The notes under the pieces are model-generated. The model was not told the DNA's origin and did not search any database. It was given only the letters and a program-made list of their open reading frames with translations. Shown piece after piece: positions 1 to 12,261 of a stretch of DNA of 64,000 nucleotides. The stretch lies in NCBI RefSeq assembly GCF_021462225.1, contig NC_061804.1:11724740-11788739 (forward strand), written 5' to 3'. Numbering within the stretch: the first letter of the stretch is position 1; every line of letters starts with the position of its first letter. The translations under genes were made by a program, and so were the position numbers. The stretch comes from Girardinichthys multiradiatus (taxonomy: Eukaryota > Chordata > Actinopteri > Cyprinodontiformes > Goodeidae).

Positions 1-231
1 ATATTTCCATGTTTTTCAGTTTTTTGTTATCTTTCATTGAAACAACTGGAAGCAGCTCCAATGTCTGGCATCTTCTCTTTTTGGCATCTTTATTCATACT
101 GGTCTGGACCGTGGAGCAGAGCTGTCTCCTCCGACTCAAGATAACATCTATACTGACGTACGCTTCGAGGCTACAGGCGGCATCTTGTGTCTCCAAAGGA
201 GAGGCGTGAAACTGGGTCTTTGTTTTCTCTG

Positions 232-790
232 CATTAGAGAGCTCCGTTGCTTATCTTCATTGATCTGATGAGACCCACGGTAGGGTCATCAGCGAACATG
301 GTGAATAGGCCAGAGCTGTGCGGTGGAGTTGTCATGGGTCAGCAGAGTGAAGAGGAAGGAGCTCAGCGCACATCCATGAGGGGTCCCCAAGTTTAGTTTG
401 ATGGTGATGTATGTGTTATTGCCGACCCGTACTGGTCCTAGTCAGGAAATCTAGGAGCTTGAACTGGAAGTCTGACGTGTACAGAGTGAAAAGGAATGGT
501 GACAGTAAACTCCTCTGTGGTGCTCCTTTGCTGGAGACCACCTGATAAGACACAAGAACCTTCAGTCTCAGAAACTGCGGTCTGTTTGTCAGGTAGTCTT
601 GAGTCTTCTGGAGGTTCTGACACGTTAATCAGCCTGAATTGTTACATTTTCTGGAGAAATCAAATATCATGATCCTCACAGTGCTGCTGGCAGTGTGGGT
701 TTGTTGAAGCAAGTGTTTGATGGCATCTTCAACTCCATCTCCACGGTGATTAACAAACTGCAGGGGTTCTTGATTTGTGTTTGTTTGTTC
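232..790 (-). pseudogene. LINE reverse-transcriptase debris, antisense
   Basis: Read on the minus strand, short conserved RT blocks follow each other in changing frames. LQFVNHRGDGVEDAI lies near 715-760 and IFDFS (motif A type) near 645-670. A GAPQ-like block followed by FLFTLYTSDF lies near 480-535. A second block with LFTLLTHD lies near 320-390, and FADD (motif C) near 281-300. These blocks are typical of the L2/CR1/Rex1 group of fish non-LTR retrotransposons. Motif B appears twice, so this is probably two different LINE fragments joined, or one rearranged copy. Stops and frame changes make it non-coding. Confidence 0.7.
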
Positions 791-1139
791 ATATAACTTC
801 CACTGAACATGTGTCCTTCATGTCCGGTATCAGTGCTTACCAGATTAAAATATTCATACCCCGTAATGTTTTCCACATGTGATGCTGTACAGCCATATAT
901 TTCTGTTTAATAAGCAACACAAATTGCACAAAAAACACTAATTTGATGTATTTAGTGCAGCTTTACGTGATGACCAAACAGAATTGTCTATAATGGTAAA
1001 ATACATCAACAAAAACACTTTGTTTTCAGGTATCAAAAAATTTGAAAATTGTGGCCTTTTTTTGTGTTTACTCCCTACAAATCAACACATATTAAACTAT
1101 TGTGAGCTGTACAACTGCAGGTGTTTTCTGAGTGTATCT

Positions 1140-1290
1140 CATCCAGCTTTGAGGATGTAATAATTGTCAAGTCTTGTAGTGCTCAAACAAATTGCATGGA
1201 CTGTTCACAAAAAAGGCTTGTCCTTTCTAAAACATGAATATGCTTTGATATAAACTCTTTATTTGTAGTTCTGGCTGTTAAGCTTCAGCA
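1140..1290 (-). mobile_element. Tc1-like transposon fragment
   Basis: The stretch ending in ATGAATATGCTTTGATATAA and the following 'TGTAGTTCTGGCTG' matches the antisense transposase segment that also occurs near 40240-40280 and 51930-51990 in this window. It is a short, old Tc1/mariner relic. What looks like a splice acceptor at 1267 belongs to this relic. Confidence 0.55.
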
Positions 1291-2209
1291 GCCTCATGAA
1301 CGGTGGACTGGTCGACGTGCAGGAGAGGCTGGCGAAAGTGTGCAGGGAGGGACGGGGCCAGGGACAGACTAGCTAGTTCGGGTTTGGAACCTTTTGATAA
1401 CTGCTTCCAGTTCTAGTTATTATCATTATTCATAATACACAACCATGCAGAAATTACTCAGCAACACAAATTGAATGCATCACTACGGACTATCCAGCAG
1501 AATTTCCAATATTCCTATGTTTGTTAACATTTCCATTTCTGTTCGACCCGCACTTTAATCTGCCCACTTTATGCAGGTTATGAACACAGAACCAGTAGCC
1601 TCCCAGTGAACCTATCTGGGCAGACAGAACATCTTTAGGAACCTGGAGCAGAAACCCAGGTTGGTTCTGAGGAACCGAACAGCCATCTGACCCAACAGCA
1701 GGTACTCTCCCATTCTGTGATATGTGTGAGGTTGGAAACCGGTAGGACTTAATGGTTCCTCACATTTGATTTCTACTTTTTCTTTTGTCTCTCCAAACTT
1801 TCCCTCAAATGAAGCTAAAAATCCTGTTAATTCCCAGAATCCATTATGTCGAAATATTTCAGTGAAAGATTGTTCCCAAGCTGGAATAATCTTGCCGTCT
1901 GAGATGTTTTCCATCTTCCTGAAATGATAAAGTTGGGCCTTTGACCTTATAACTAAACACTGAACGTTCATTCTGGCCTCCCCTCAGATTTTCTCTCTAA
2001 TCCATTAAAGTTCCGGTTGTTTATGTTATATTTTGTTTCTTTACTTAAATATTAAGATATGCAGGTGATCATCTAAGTGTTATTCATTGATTCTATAAAT
2101 GACTCCTACAGTTTATCTAAATAACACATAAATCTTATTCCTGCCTGTAAAGTAAGAAATTAAATGGCTCCCTGAGATAGTAAAAATAGTTCCTGTGTAG
2201 ATGGATCAA
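1291..2209. other. unassigned, no gene seen
   Basis: No convincing coding frame, RNA gene or repeat family recognised. A minus-strand 119-codon frame at 1612-1971 has no recognisable motif and ordinary non-coding composition. Confidence 0.4.
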
Positions 2210-2212
2210 CAA

Positions 2213-2300
2213 TTCAGTCATTTCTGTACCGCTTCCTCCATAGTGGGTCGCTGGGAAGCTGGTACCTATCTCCAGCAGTGTATGGGTGAGAGGCCAGGGA
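2213..2300 (+). repeat. dispersed repeat, family 1
   Basis: Contains 'CCATAGTGGGTCGC' and 'CCTATCTCCAGCAGTGTATG', shared with 24555-24660 on the same strand and, in reverse complement, with 10205-10350. Three copies in one window mark a dispersed repeat. Confidence 0.7.
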
Positions 2301-3264
2301 TCAACAATTGATTCAAAGATTTTTCATACATAAATCTAATTTAACAGCCTTATCAATTGTGACATGAGCAGTAATGTTTCTTTACATTCCATATATTCCT
2401 CACCACTAGAGGGAGCTGTTTCACTGGCACCTCCTTATTGTGGCTTGGAGGAAGAACCTGAGTTGTAAGTAGAGTCTGACATTTTTTCGGGAGTCCGACG
2501 GGTCGGACGGGAAACAGCGTCAGTAAAGATCACGTGATTGGGACGGTACAGAATAAAACATGAACTGGAGCAGACGGGAGCGGGAGCTAACCAATAGGAG
2601 GGAGAATAAACTAGGATCAATTGTCTTTAGAAATGTAAAACTGAGACTTTGTTATAAACTTTAAGGAAAAAAAACTTGGATCGACGCCGCCATTGTGTAG
2701 TTTTTTTCCAAGAAGCCTATACTATAATGCGAGTCAAACGAACTACACGACCCACAAGCCAACAGTGCTTCTGCTCGATGTTCTCCGCCTGCGTTCAGAA
2801 TGGAGGGAGCAAACGCAGGTGGAGAACTGGACGTGGTAAAATTGGATTTGCAACGTAAAGTCAGAAATAAGGACTTATCTATTAAACTCATAGAGCTGAC
2901 AGGAAAGTCACAAGTCTGCTGCTTGTAAAACGTGTTTAGTCGTAATCAAGTTCACCAGTGATTAAGGAACACTTGTAAAACAGATTGTGGATTAAATCAG
3001 CCCTGCATCTCTTCATTCATCAAACCAAAAGTACCAACATGTGTCAAGTCTCATCTGACCAACAAAACTGCTGCATGTGCGATAAAGATTTAAGAGTCTT
3101 TGCCACAGTAGAGAGGAAAGGTGTGGGTGCACGAGTGATGCAGGAGAAGGAGCCGGAAGACGCCTTGGAAGGAAAACGGTTTTGTTGCGGCGCGGGGAAA
3201 ACAAAACATAGAAATATATCGGATTTGGAAAAGGTGGATTTGGGCATAAACTAGTATGTAGGAA
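2301..3264. other. unassigned, possibly LINE 5' region
   Basis: Moderately GC-rich stretch just upstream of the LINE ORF1 relic. It may include that element's 5' untranslated region, but no boundary or target duplication is visible. Small overlapping frames on both strands show no motif. Confidence 0.3.
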
Positions 3265-4240
3265 ATGGGGACAGAAAATGAGGAAGACATGGATTTTGAA
3301 GGGTGGACGCCAGCGGGGAGAGGAAGAGGGAAAGGACGTGGAAGAAATAAAATAGATGAAGGAAAGGGAATTGGTGATATTCAAGGTAGTAAACAGAATT
3401 GGAAGGAAGCAGTTCAGAAGAAGAAAGGATAGTTAGGAGGGAGGAATTTAAAATAATATTAAAACTTAAGAACGAGGAAGAACAGGATAACATCAGCCCC
3501 ATTGTGGTGTCAAGAGAGATAAAAAAGAAAATTGGAGATGTTGAAATGGTAAAGATTCTGAGAGATGGAAACTTATTGGTAGTCTGTAAAAATGAAGAAC
3601 AAAAGAATAAGGCTTTAAAGGTGGATAATATCTGCAAGAAAACGGTGTTGGAGAAAAAAATCATGGGAGAAAATAAAAAACTTAGAGGAGTTATTTATGG
3701 GATCCCTCTAGATGAAGATCTTGATAAAATTAAGAGAAGTATTATAGGTGCAAAAATGAATAACTTGAAGAGATTATCAAAAACAATAAATGGAGAAAAA
3801 GTAGGAAGTATGTCAATCCTCATTGAATTTGAAGAAAAAGAGTTGCCACAAAACATTAAAATAGGTTATCTCAACTTTCAGGTTAGACCTTATATCCCTC
3901 CGCCACTTTGTTGTTTCAAATGTCAAAGGTCACATAGCAATGGACACATAACAGCAGTTTGTAAAGATGCAGAGATGTCCAAAATGTGGTGAAGATCACA
4001 AGTTTGAAGAATGTAAAGAAGAAGTACAAGAAAAATGCTGTAACTGTGGAGGGCAACAGAGTTACGTATGGAGGATGTGAAGTAAGGAAGAAGGCAAAAG
4101 AAATCATACAGATTAAAATGACTAAAAACATAAGCTATGCAGAAGCAGTTAAAAATGTGAAGGAACAGAAAACAAGAAAGATTGAACAAATAGCAAATCA
4201 AATTCACAGCAAAGCAAAGAAAATGTTAGAATATCAGTAG
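3265..4240 (+). pseudogene. LINE ORF1 (gag-like, zinc-knuckle) pseudogene
   Basis: Gag-like nucleic-acid-binding ORF1 of a non-LTR retrotransposon (I/Nimb or Jockey type, by its zinc knuckles). The likely start is the ATG at 3265 (MGTENEEDMDFEGW), which opens onto an RG-rich basic stretch. That frame stops at 3430 while the next frame is already open, so there is an indel near 3400. The middle part, to about 3965, holds the RRM-like region. The first CCHC knuckle (CFKCQ...GH...C) is at about 3915-3965. A second frame change near 3970 leads to CPKCGEDHKFEEC and CCNCGG at 3973-4055. A third near 4065 leads to the tail YGGCEVRKKAKE, ending at 4240. At least three frame changes make it dead. ORF2 is missing: the element runs into a microsatellite and then its 3' tail. 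Confidence 0.8.
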
Positions 4241-4395
4241 AAAAACTAATATTATTCATAGCATATGTTATCAACTGTACTGACCAAGCCAAGCATAAAA
4301 CTGAGAAGATTAAAATAATAGTGAGAGGAGCTGAAAAGTTTTTGGGGTTTAAGGAGGGATCATGGGAGAACATAAATAGAAAGTTGTACTAATGT

Positions 4396-4399
4396 GTAA

Positions 4400-4448
<49 letters not shown>

Positions 4449-4808
4449 TATATGAATATATATATGAATATATGAATATATATATGAATATATGAATATA
4501 TATATATGAATATATATGAATATATATATATATATATATATGAATATATATATATGAATATATATATATATATATGAATATATGAATATATATATATATA
4601 TATATATGAATATATGAATATATATATATATGAATATATGAATATATATTCATATATATATATATATGAATATATATATATATATTCATATATATATATA
4701 TATATTCATATATATATATTCATATATATATATATATATATATATATTCATATATATTCATATATATATATTCATATATTCATATATATATATATATATA
4801 TATATATG
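4396..4808. repeat. TA-rich compound microsatellite
   Basis: About 410 bp of (TA)n mixed with GAATATA / TATTCATA units. The left half mostly carries GAATATA and the right half mostly TATTCATA, so the array is roughly self-complementary. Open frames across it are artefacts. It sits where LINE ORF2 would be expected. Confidence 0.95.
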
Positions 4809-4893
4809 AACCACACTCCATACCAGTAAGTGGCTGTAATGCTACTAAAACTTTGTTGCCAACCGCCAATAAAACCAACAAGAAGAAGAAGAG
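4809..4893 (+). mobile_element. LINE 3' tail with AAGAAGAAG end
   Basis: 'CCAGTAAGTGGCTGTAATGC' followed by 'TTGCCAACCGCCAATAAAA' and an AAGAAGAAGAAG tail is a very common fish LINE 3' end. It is probably the tail of the element whose ORF1 lies at 3265-4240, with ORF2 lost and the microsatellite in between. Confidence 0.6.
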
Positions 4894-5335
4894 GGGAAAG
4901 GTACGGAGCCCGTGAGGGGACATGGAGGATTTTTTTATTTTTTTTTTTGCGTCTCCACGCAATACTTTTGCGTTCGGCATTTTGGAGCAGCAGCACAGAT
5001 GACAAACTGCTCATAAAACAAACAGCACTGATGTCATTGATATGGTTTATTTGTCATATGCAGGTTAACATGCAGTAAACAATGCGATTAAATGCTTAGG
5101 ATAAGAAGAACCGTTCAAATCACGATAAAAACAAAAACACGGCGTACAAAAAAATAAGTACACATCATGCAGCAGTAATAAGCAAACAAAGTGTCACAGA
5201 TGTGGTTTCGTGCAGCATTATTGTCTAGAGTTCAGTAGTTTGACAGCTTGTGGATAAAAACTGTCTTTTAGTCTGATTTGAAGATAATTTTATTTAAGGC
5301 TGATTTCAAAATAAAACTCAATAAATCTCAAAACG
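4894..5335. other. unassigned, repeat-like
   Basis: AT-rich sequence including an oligo-T run. The segment near 5230-5265 (GACAGCTTGTGGATAAAAAC) looks like common fish repeat sequence. No gene seen. Confidence 0.3.
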
Positions 5336-5337
5336 GG

Positions 5338-6384
5338 TGTAGTGTTTGTTTCATTTTTGCAGTTATCTGGTTTGGAAAATATCCCACAAAGTATTGCGAA
5401 ATAACGCAAAGACTATTGTGTGGGGACACAAAAGAGAAAGAAATCCCCCCTTGTCCCCTCGCGGGCTCCTTAGAAAGGCTTCATCAAGGGAAGATATTAA
5501 ATAAATATGTTGTGAAATAGAAAAAAATTGAATGTACCATTAAATGTACAATTTATTTAATACATCATTAAATATTAAGTGTACCACTAATTACGTCATG
5601 TCATCTTTAAAATTATACTTAATTATTCAGTGGCATATTTAATTGCATAATAGTCCATTTCATGATATAATGGTACATTTATTGTTTCTAATGATGTATT
5701 AAATAAATAAATGGTACCTTTAATTTAATGGCACATTTAATGTTACATTTCTTTCATGTTACATTTACTTCACTCATTGGACATTCACAACATTTATTTA
5801 TTTAATGATGATTTTATTCTATTAATTTTGTCCAGTTTGACCCTCCATTCTTGATGCCTGTATAGGAGGTCATGTCAGAATATGAATCAGATGTTCTGGA
5901 GCAGACACACATCTAAAACCTGCAGGGAAGGGGTCCCTGAGGACCAGGGCTGTGAACCATTGAGGTACAGTTTCTAAATTATGAAGGTTTTGCCTTTTTG
6001 CTCTTTTGTTCACCAAGTACAGTTCTCTTACTAGGTGCATTTTTCTTTCATTTCAGCAACTTGAAACATAAAAGTAATGTCATTGTTCAAAGGAAACGAT
6101 CATTTAATAAATGAGTAAAATACAACTTTGTACATTTTGTTTATTCAGCTAAGATAGGCATGGTCTGTTTCCTTGTTTGATATTTTATTATTTCTTCATT
6201 ATTATTTTTTTTACTTTAACTGGCCTTTACTACAGCTAAAAACAGGGACTTAACTGGTCCTTCAAAGAAATTACCAAAAGACTAAATGAAGAAAACAAAA
6301 ATGGGAGAGTCACAGGAGTGGGAGTCAATTCACCAGGAGTGGGATGGGACAGGAGAGAAAATCCACTCCTGTGTCACCCTCTAG
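5338..6384. repeat. hAT-like dispersed repeat, copy 1
   Basis: Shares about 1 kb with 44766-46001, from 'GTGTTTGTTTCATTTTTGCA' to the end. The right end reads CACTCCTGTGTCACCCTCTA; its complement starts TAGAGGGTGACA, resembling hAT terminal repeats, and GGGAGTGGGA-type subterminal repeats precede it. The left terminus is not evident. No transposase remains. Compared with copy 2 it lacks one inverted-repeat arm, and its spacer is in the opposite orientation. Confidence 0.7.
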
Positions 6385-9300
6385 TTGTAAGCAAATTTTA
6401 TGTCTGCCCTCTGCTGGCCTAGTGGAATATTACAGATATTCAAATTGGAGGATTTGAAAGATTTAAGTTTAAATCTGTTTGGATGTAAAAACTCTTTCAC
6501 AGCTCTGTATTATGACTGTTTTACCTCCGTTGTTTTATTTTACAGTTCCTTGTTTGACTTTATTTTTAGACTTTTTATTTTCTTTATTGGCACTGTTTCT
6601 TGAGGGAACCAAGAATTCGTTCACTTTTGTGAGCCTTCTAAAATGACATCTTTGGTTCACAAACAAACCACTGTAAGCATTAAGGAAATTTTAGTTTGTA
6701 GGTTGGAGCGAATTTAGTAAAATAGATTCTGTTGTTCCGGACCTTTTGATATTATGTAGAAATCTGATTTGGACCATTCCATAATGAAGTTTGGGACAGG
6801 GAGCAGGAATGTTTGTGCTTAATGGGTTTAACCACGAGCCACGAGAAGGTGGGATGCAACAAAAACAGACATCTTCACTGGCTTCAGTTGGATGTTTATT
6901 ACGCTCTTTATTCCACAGTGAAGTAATAAATCCTAAATTAATCTATAGCATAGACACCAAAATCTGTAATTTATGCAAAACGGAGGCACAAATGTTCTGC
7001 TTCAGCTCAAACAGTAATCTAAACAGCTCTAACTAAACATCATCTAAACTGGAGAGCAGAAAATAATTTAAAAGCTTTTGTGTACAACTAAAGGTTTTGA
7101 AAAGTATCAAGATATGGATATATTCATTTAAAACTACTCAAACAAATAATTTATATATTTGAAGTAAACTGTCAGTGGTAAAAAACGGAGAGAATGGCAG
7201 GTCAGAGTAAAACTTTTTAACAATGTTTAAACTTGCAAAAAAAAAAAAAGCCACCATTAAACTCATTGGAAACTCTTTGGTTTCACCTACAAATATATTC
7301 TGATGTAAACTGTTAGATAATGCCAACATGGCGGCACCTGCAGGGCCAGGTTGACTGAGTCAAACATCCAGGTTTCCTGAAAGGAAGACCATGATGAAAG
7401 AAAATGCATTAAAATCATTGCTTGTTAAAGTGGGAGAGAAGTGTTCACCTGGTGGGTTACTATGAAATGTTTCCCCCTCATCCTTCCTTTTACACCTGAG
7501 GAGGCTGGATGTGAACCAACCAAGATCACAAAGGTTGTGATGCAGTGAAATCTCCAGCACCCCTTTATTTGTGTCCTTTATGGTGCACCACTTGTAAATC
7601 ACCAGCTTCCATTCGTTATAGATAACAAGAGTATAACAAAACACCTGAAATTCTCTGATGGCTTTTGGTTTTGTTGTTCTACCCCAACATTACCAGTGGC
7701 CACTCTGGAAACTTTCTGGATGTGTCCCCAAGCTTACACCAAAAACTCAGGAGCGTAAATTAAGCAATGATTCAACAACAATGTTAAATTAAAGCAAAAT
7801 GAACATATTTAAATAAAAGACATTTAGTAAATGTATTTTAGGGAACATGTTCTAACTAAATGAGCTCTGATTCGCTTTGTTAAGACATCAATAACAAAAC
7901 AAAACATCAGAAATCCTTTTATTCAGTCCAAAACTTAAAGTAAGAATAGTAGCTTTAACACAAACATTCTTAGTTGGATATGAAGTACAACAAAACTGTT
8001 CTGGAAAAGGAAATGTGCAATAATAACAGAGAAGGGAGGGATGTCGCCCCTCCTTATAGTGGCTACAGGGTACAATTAGTTTACTGTTTTATATAAAGTC
8101 ACAGTTTGGAAAACTATTTCATCTATAGCAAAAAATAAAACCAAAATGCGAGCTGTTATAGAGGATAGATACCTTTTTTAAAAGGAATCCTCGCTTTCAG
8201 TTTATGTTTAAGCCAAATTTAATAGTTTAGCACAGCTGGCTGCTAGAGGAAATTAGAAAAGTTGCAGTTTAGACTTCTGATTAGCTGTTCCTTTAAAGGT
8301 TGTGGAATGGTTTATGATTTGTTTGTTTTACAGATAAGAAAAAAATAAAAACATCACAGCTGAAACTGAGTCACCTCTTGTTTGTTCTATGTACAGGCTA
8401 GTGTTAGCGATGCACCTACAACGGGATGTTGGAGAAATACTTTGTGTGACGCTGATGAGCTGCTGCTTAATCAGGTCTTAGATTGTTTTCTGTTGTAGAG
8501 AAGAACTGAAATAAAACTATCAGATAAAATTGAGTCTCCAACTGCTGATCCTACTTACGTACAATCTAGGATTAGCAGAGCTAGCTGAAACAGGAAATAA
8601 GAAGAGCAGTTTGTTTAAAACCTTTGGGTTTTTGCCTCACAGGTTGAGGGATTGTTTTATGGATTGTTTATGGGTATATGGCAGATTATAGTAGTGATGT
8701 GTTCAGTACTTTATAACATTTAACTGTGTAAGATGTGTCTTTAATATTGGCAGTTAGCAGCTATCATGATAAAAGTTCCTTCAGCAAGGAGTCTCTACCG
8801 CTACTTTATCGGGTGTCAAGGCTGTGAAGAGCTCAGGTAAAGGAAAAATCTGCATCAGTTGCACAAAACGCTTGTTCAACAGGAGAAGTTAAAATCCCCG
8901 AATGGCCTGACTGCTTGTTTGACTGTTTGGGAATATCCTAAAACAGAGCCCACATCTTTGTGAAATTATAAACTGTAAGGTGTTTCTTTTTTTGGATCCA
9001 GTCTTTTTTTCTAATATCTATCTTGTTTTCAATTGTTTTGTTTCTTTTCTTTGTTCAAAGGCAGTTAGAAAAATGACCCCAAGCTACGGTGCTAACATGA
9101 CAGAAATACGAGGAGGAGTTGAGATTACAGAGTTGTTTCGGTCTTTCAGAAAAAATTATCATGGTAGGTTCAAAGTGTCATTAAACAAAATGTCATTAAA
9201 CAAAATCCCCATTTGTTGAGAAATCAAATTTGACAATTTAACCAATCAAATCTATTCTAAATAGATCATTTGATTTTAAAAATAACTTATTTTACAAAAG

Positions 9301-9465
9301 CTTCCTCCTGGCCTATGATGTGATCACGTAGGTACCGTTTCTTTTTGCATCTTGGCCTTTCAGACAAACCGACTTCGGGGTCAGGGTTCAGGGTAAGGTT
9401 GGGGTTGCAAATGGTTAATCTTACACTGTGTGTCCAAATGAATCATCCTTTGGATGGTGTTAGCC
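6385..9465. other. 3-kb unassigned stretch
   Basis: AT-rich DNA between the hAT-like repeat and the last exon of gene A. I see no spliced-exon pattern, tRNA or recognised repeat. The longest frames (94 codons minus at 7360-7644, 81 codons plus at 6791-7036) show no motif. No AATAAA for gene A is visible just downstream of its stop; an AATAAG variant lies near 9285 on the minus strand. Confidence 0.4.
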
Positions 9466-11760
9466 TTAGATTATGTTGGTGTACTTCAGCAGACCGTAGA
9501 CACCACCACCTGAAAAATACATTAAATAGTTTTTATTATTGATGAGTTTGATAAAGTCTAAAGTCCAGTTCATGTCAGAAGAAATAACTTAATTTTCCAA
9601 TGCTTCATGTTACCTTTTTTGGGATGAATGTGATGACAGACGACATTTAAATACCAGCAGCTAACCTGAATATATTATACATCTTGGTGTATTATAAGGA
9701 AGAAGCTACTTTAGAAGGAAACTGAAGTTTAGGTGAGGGATTCTTGATTCCAGTAGGGTTAGCTTGTCGCTCAGTGACCAGGCTAGCTGTTCTGAGCAAA
9801 CAAGCTCATAATTCACAGTAGCTTTTTGCATTCAACAACAGCAGCAACATATTTCCTTCTAGAACTTGGCCCGTATTTTTGAAACTGATTTCATAGATTC
9901 AGACAGACAAATATGCAGTATAAATACTTGATTTCTTCAGCCGTCTTCAGTTTTTATGCATGAGGCAGACATTGGGTTTTTAAGACCAGGGAACTATGAT
10001 TTTTGTCAGTTGTGATTCAGTTTTTTTTTTCTGCACCCCAACTACTTATTTTCTTTCCTGAAGTTCTGAGAGACCTGTTTCATCCAGTTTTATTTTGTAA
10101 AGCAAACCAAGAGGCTTCGTGTTTTGTAAATGTAGCTTTTCTCTGGCTACAGTTGCTTTGCATCAGCTTCTGTAGTTTTAAATGTGAGTGTTGCTTTTAT
10201 TGACTCAGCATTGCCCTGTGATACACTGGTGACCTGTCCAGGCTGTATCTCGCCTCATTCCTATTGACCACAGGAGATAGACACCAGCATCCCCGCCATC
10301 TTGCAAAGATAGAGTGCATTTAGAAGATGGATGGACAGATGAATGGATGGTTGGTCTTGCTCTGATTTCACCCTTGTTGCATCACCAACATCAAGTGGCC
10401 AGTATATTTTGTGTTAACAGATAACAGGTGACCCTAAGGCCGGGAAAACGGAGATTCTGTTATAGTTGGATTTCTTTTGTTATACTCACCCAATAAGCCA
10501 ACCCCAGCAATCGTGCCTATGGTAACGCCTGCTATTGCTCCTCCTGAAAGCCCTCCTGATGGAGGTTCCACAGTAGGTTTCTCAGTTTTTGCTGTAGTGG
10601 GTGTACCAGTTGAGGCTGTAGAGGATTCACCAGTTGAGGCTGTAGAGGATTCACCAGTTGAGGCTGTAGAGGATTCACCAGTTGAGGCTGTAGAGGATTC
10701 ACCAGTTGAGGCTGTAGAGGATTCACCAGTTGAGGCTGTAGAGGATTCACCAGTTGAGGCTGTAGAGGATTCACCAGTTGAGGCTGTAGAGGATTCACCA
10801 GTTGAGGCTGTAGAGGATTCACCAGTTGAGGTTGTAGAGGATTCACCAGTTGAGGCTGTAGAGGATTCACCAGTTGAGGCTGTAGAGGATTCACCAGTTG
10901 AGGCTGTAGAGGATTCACCAGTTGAGGTTGTAGTGGGTGTACTAGTTTGTGTTCCAGGAGCTGGTGTAGACCCAGTTATAGTTTCTGGCGTCCCACTGGA
11001 CTGAGCTCGGCACAGGATTACTGTATCAGAGAAACAGATTAAAGCAGAGTGATGAAAATGGTCTCAAAGAGACATTCATTATTACATTTATGAAGTGATA
11101 TAAAGGATAAAATAAATATACGACTTTTTTGCAGCAGTTCATGGACTAAATGGAATGTCTCCAGTGTTCATGTTAGTTGTAGATTTACGTTTAAAGTGAG
11201 CAGAAAATAAAAAACACATCTTTTGTCTAATTTTAACTCTTATTCCCTCACCATCAGAAACTAAAGAATCGTTGGGTTTACAAGGATCTTTTAGGATTTA
11301 TTGAAGCTAAAAGTTAAACAGCTTTCTGGGTCACTGCAGACTGTAAACATTTGAACACCTCTGGGCCACAATTAATTTTATTGACTGCCTAGTCCTTTAA
11401 ATGCATCCTGTTCCTCTCCCATCAGTTTAAAATAATGATTAACCAAGTCACATGAGGGAATCACGGGGATGGCTAATAAAAGGAAGTATAGCTGTTTTTT
11501 TAATCTGAAGGTTTTGAAACATTTTGACTTTTTAATAACTGAAACATTATATTGAAATGTTTTTGTTACTGTTATTTTTTCCTTTCAGGATCCGCCTGTT
11601 TCAGGCAGTTACCTTTTTGGTTCAACCGAAAAGTAAAAAATTTTAGACAATTCGAAGTTCTAATTTGACATTTATTTATAAAGATTGTTAAATATTTTCA
11701 GTGTCCATTTTTACCTGCACCCAGGAGGGAAAATGCTGCTATACATAGGTTAGCTCTCAT
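9466..11760 (-). CDS. gene A: small mucin-like type I membrane protein
   Basis: Three coding exons on the minus strand: 11760-11715, 11020-10490, 9509-9466 (621 nt, 206 residues plus stop). Exon 1 begins MRANLCIAAFSLLGA and ends one base into a codon, before GTAAAA. Exon 2 follows a CTGATACAG acceptor. The signal peptide runs to about ILCRA. The ectodomain is almost only Ser, Thr, Gly, Glu, Ala and Pro: 13-14 copies of an 8-residue unit (STGESSTA type), expected to be heavily O-glycosylated. The end of exon 2 encodes PSGGLSGGAIAGVTIGTIAG, a Gly-rich membrane helix with several GxxxG spacings, and a GTGAGT donor follows. Exon 3 encodes GGVYGLLKYTNII and a stop, leaving almost no cytoplasmic tail. 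All introns are phase 1. Gene B has the same architecture. No SEA, Ig or cysteine-rich domain is seen. Family unknown to me; a cell-surface sialomucin-like role is inference. Confidence 0.8.
10205..10350 (-). repeat. dispersed repeat, family 1, inverted copy
   Basis: Reverse complement of the family at 2213 and 24555 (GGTGACCTGTCCAGGCTGTA ... GGAGATAGACACCAGC), ending in a short GATG-rich tail. It lies inside intron 2 of gene A. Confidence 0.7.
10606..10935. repeat. 24-bp coding minisatellite in gene A
   Basis: About 13.7 tandem copies of a 24-bp unit (plus strand CCAGTTGAGGCTGTAGAGGA plus TTCA), with only isolated C/T changes (GAGGCT versus GAGGTT). The unit length is a multiple of three, so copy-number change keeps frame. 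The array also leaves a 175-codon plus-strand frame open (PVEAVEDS repeats) and a minus-strand frame (NPLQPQLV repeats). Both are shadows of the real exon frame. Confidence 0.95.
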
Positions 11761-12061
11761 TGTCCTGGAGAAGTCTGGGTTTAGTCCTAAAAGCGGATCT
11801 TCTGTCCTGTTGGAAACACTAAAGCATTAGGAACCAGTCCATTACAAACAACATTTTATCACCTATGACTGATTGGGAATGCTTCAGCTTCTATGACAAA
11901 TCTGAATCATTTTTCAATAGTAAGAAAAGGTAAATTCTCATCCAATAGAATTTAATCAGCTCTTAAAATTTGGAATAATAATTATTATGAGGAGAAAAGC
12001 CTGAAACATGCAGAAACTAATGAGAGGAATAGTTTTGAATTTAGAGAGGAGAGTTACTCAC

Positions 12062-12124
12062 CTGAGGTAAGATGAAGAGAGGATGTTAATGTCTTTATTT
12101 CTAGGTTTAAAATCTGCTTATATG
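12062..12124 (-). promoter_or_regulatory. gene A 5' UTR exon and TATA-like box
   Basis: On the minus strand a CATATAAG box (12117-12124) lies about 30 bp before a short non-coding exon ending ...CTCAG at 12062, followed by GTGAGT. The next exon carries the start codon at 11760. The transcription start is inferred near 12090. Gene B has the same arrangement. Confidence 0.5.
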
Positions 12125-12261
12125 ATGATTTTTTTATCACCCTCCCATAAAGGCGTGAGCATTTCTGTTGTAAAATGTCATCACAGTTTAGGCTGATGAA
12201 AGCACTGATCTTATTTCTAGGAAATGAGATCCCAATGTAACATTTTCTTTTACGTTTTTTT

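Noticed and set aside
1267..1380. Apparent exon with TTGTAG acceptor and a frame LMNGGLVDVQERLAKV
   Set aside because: The acceptor and first bases belong to a Tc1-like antisense fragment found elsewhere in the window, and no partner exon is visible.
4360..4829. Tyr/Ile-rich open frames on both strands
   Set aside because: Pure product of the TA-rich microsatellite.
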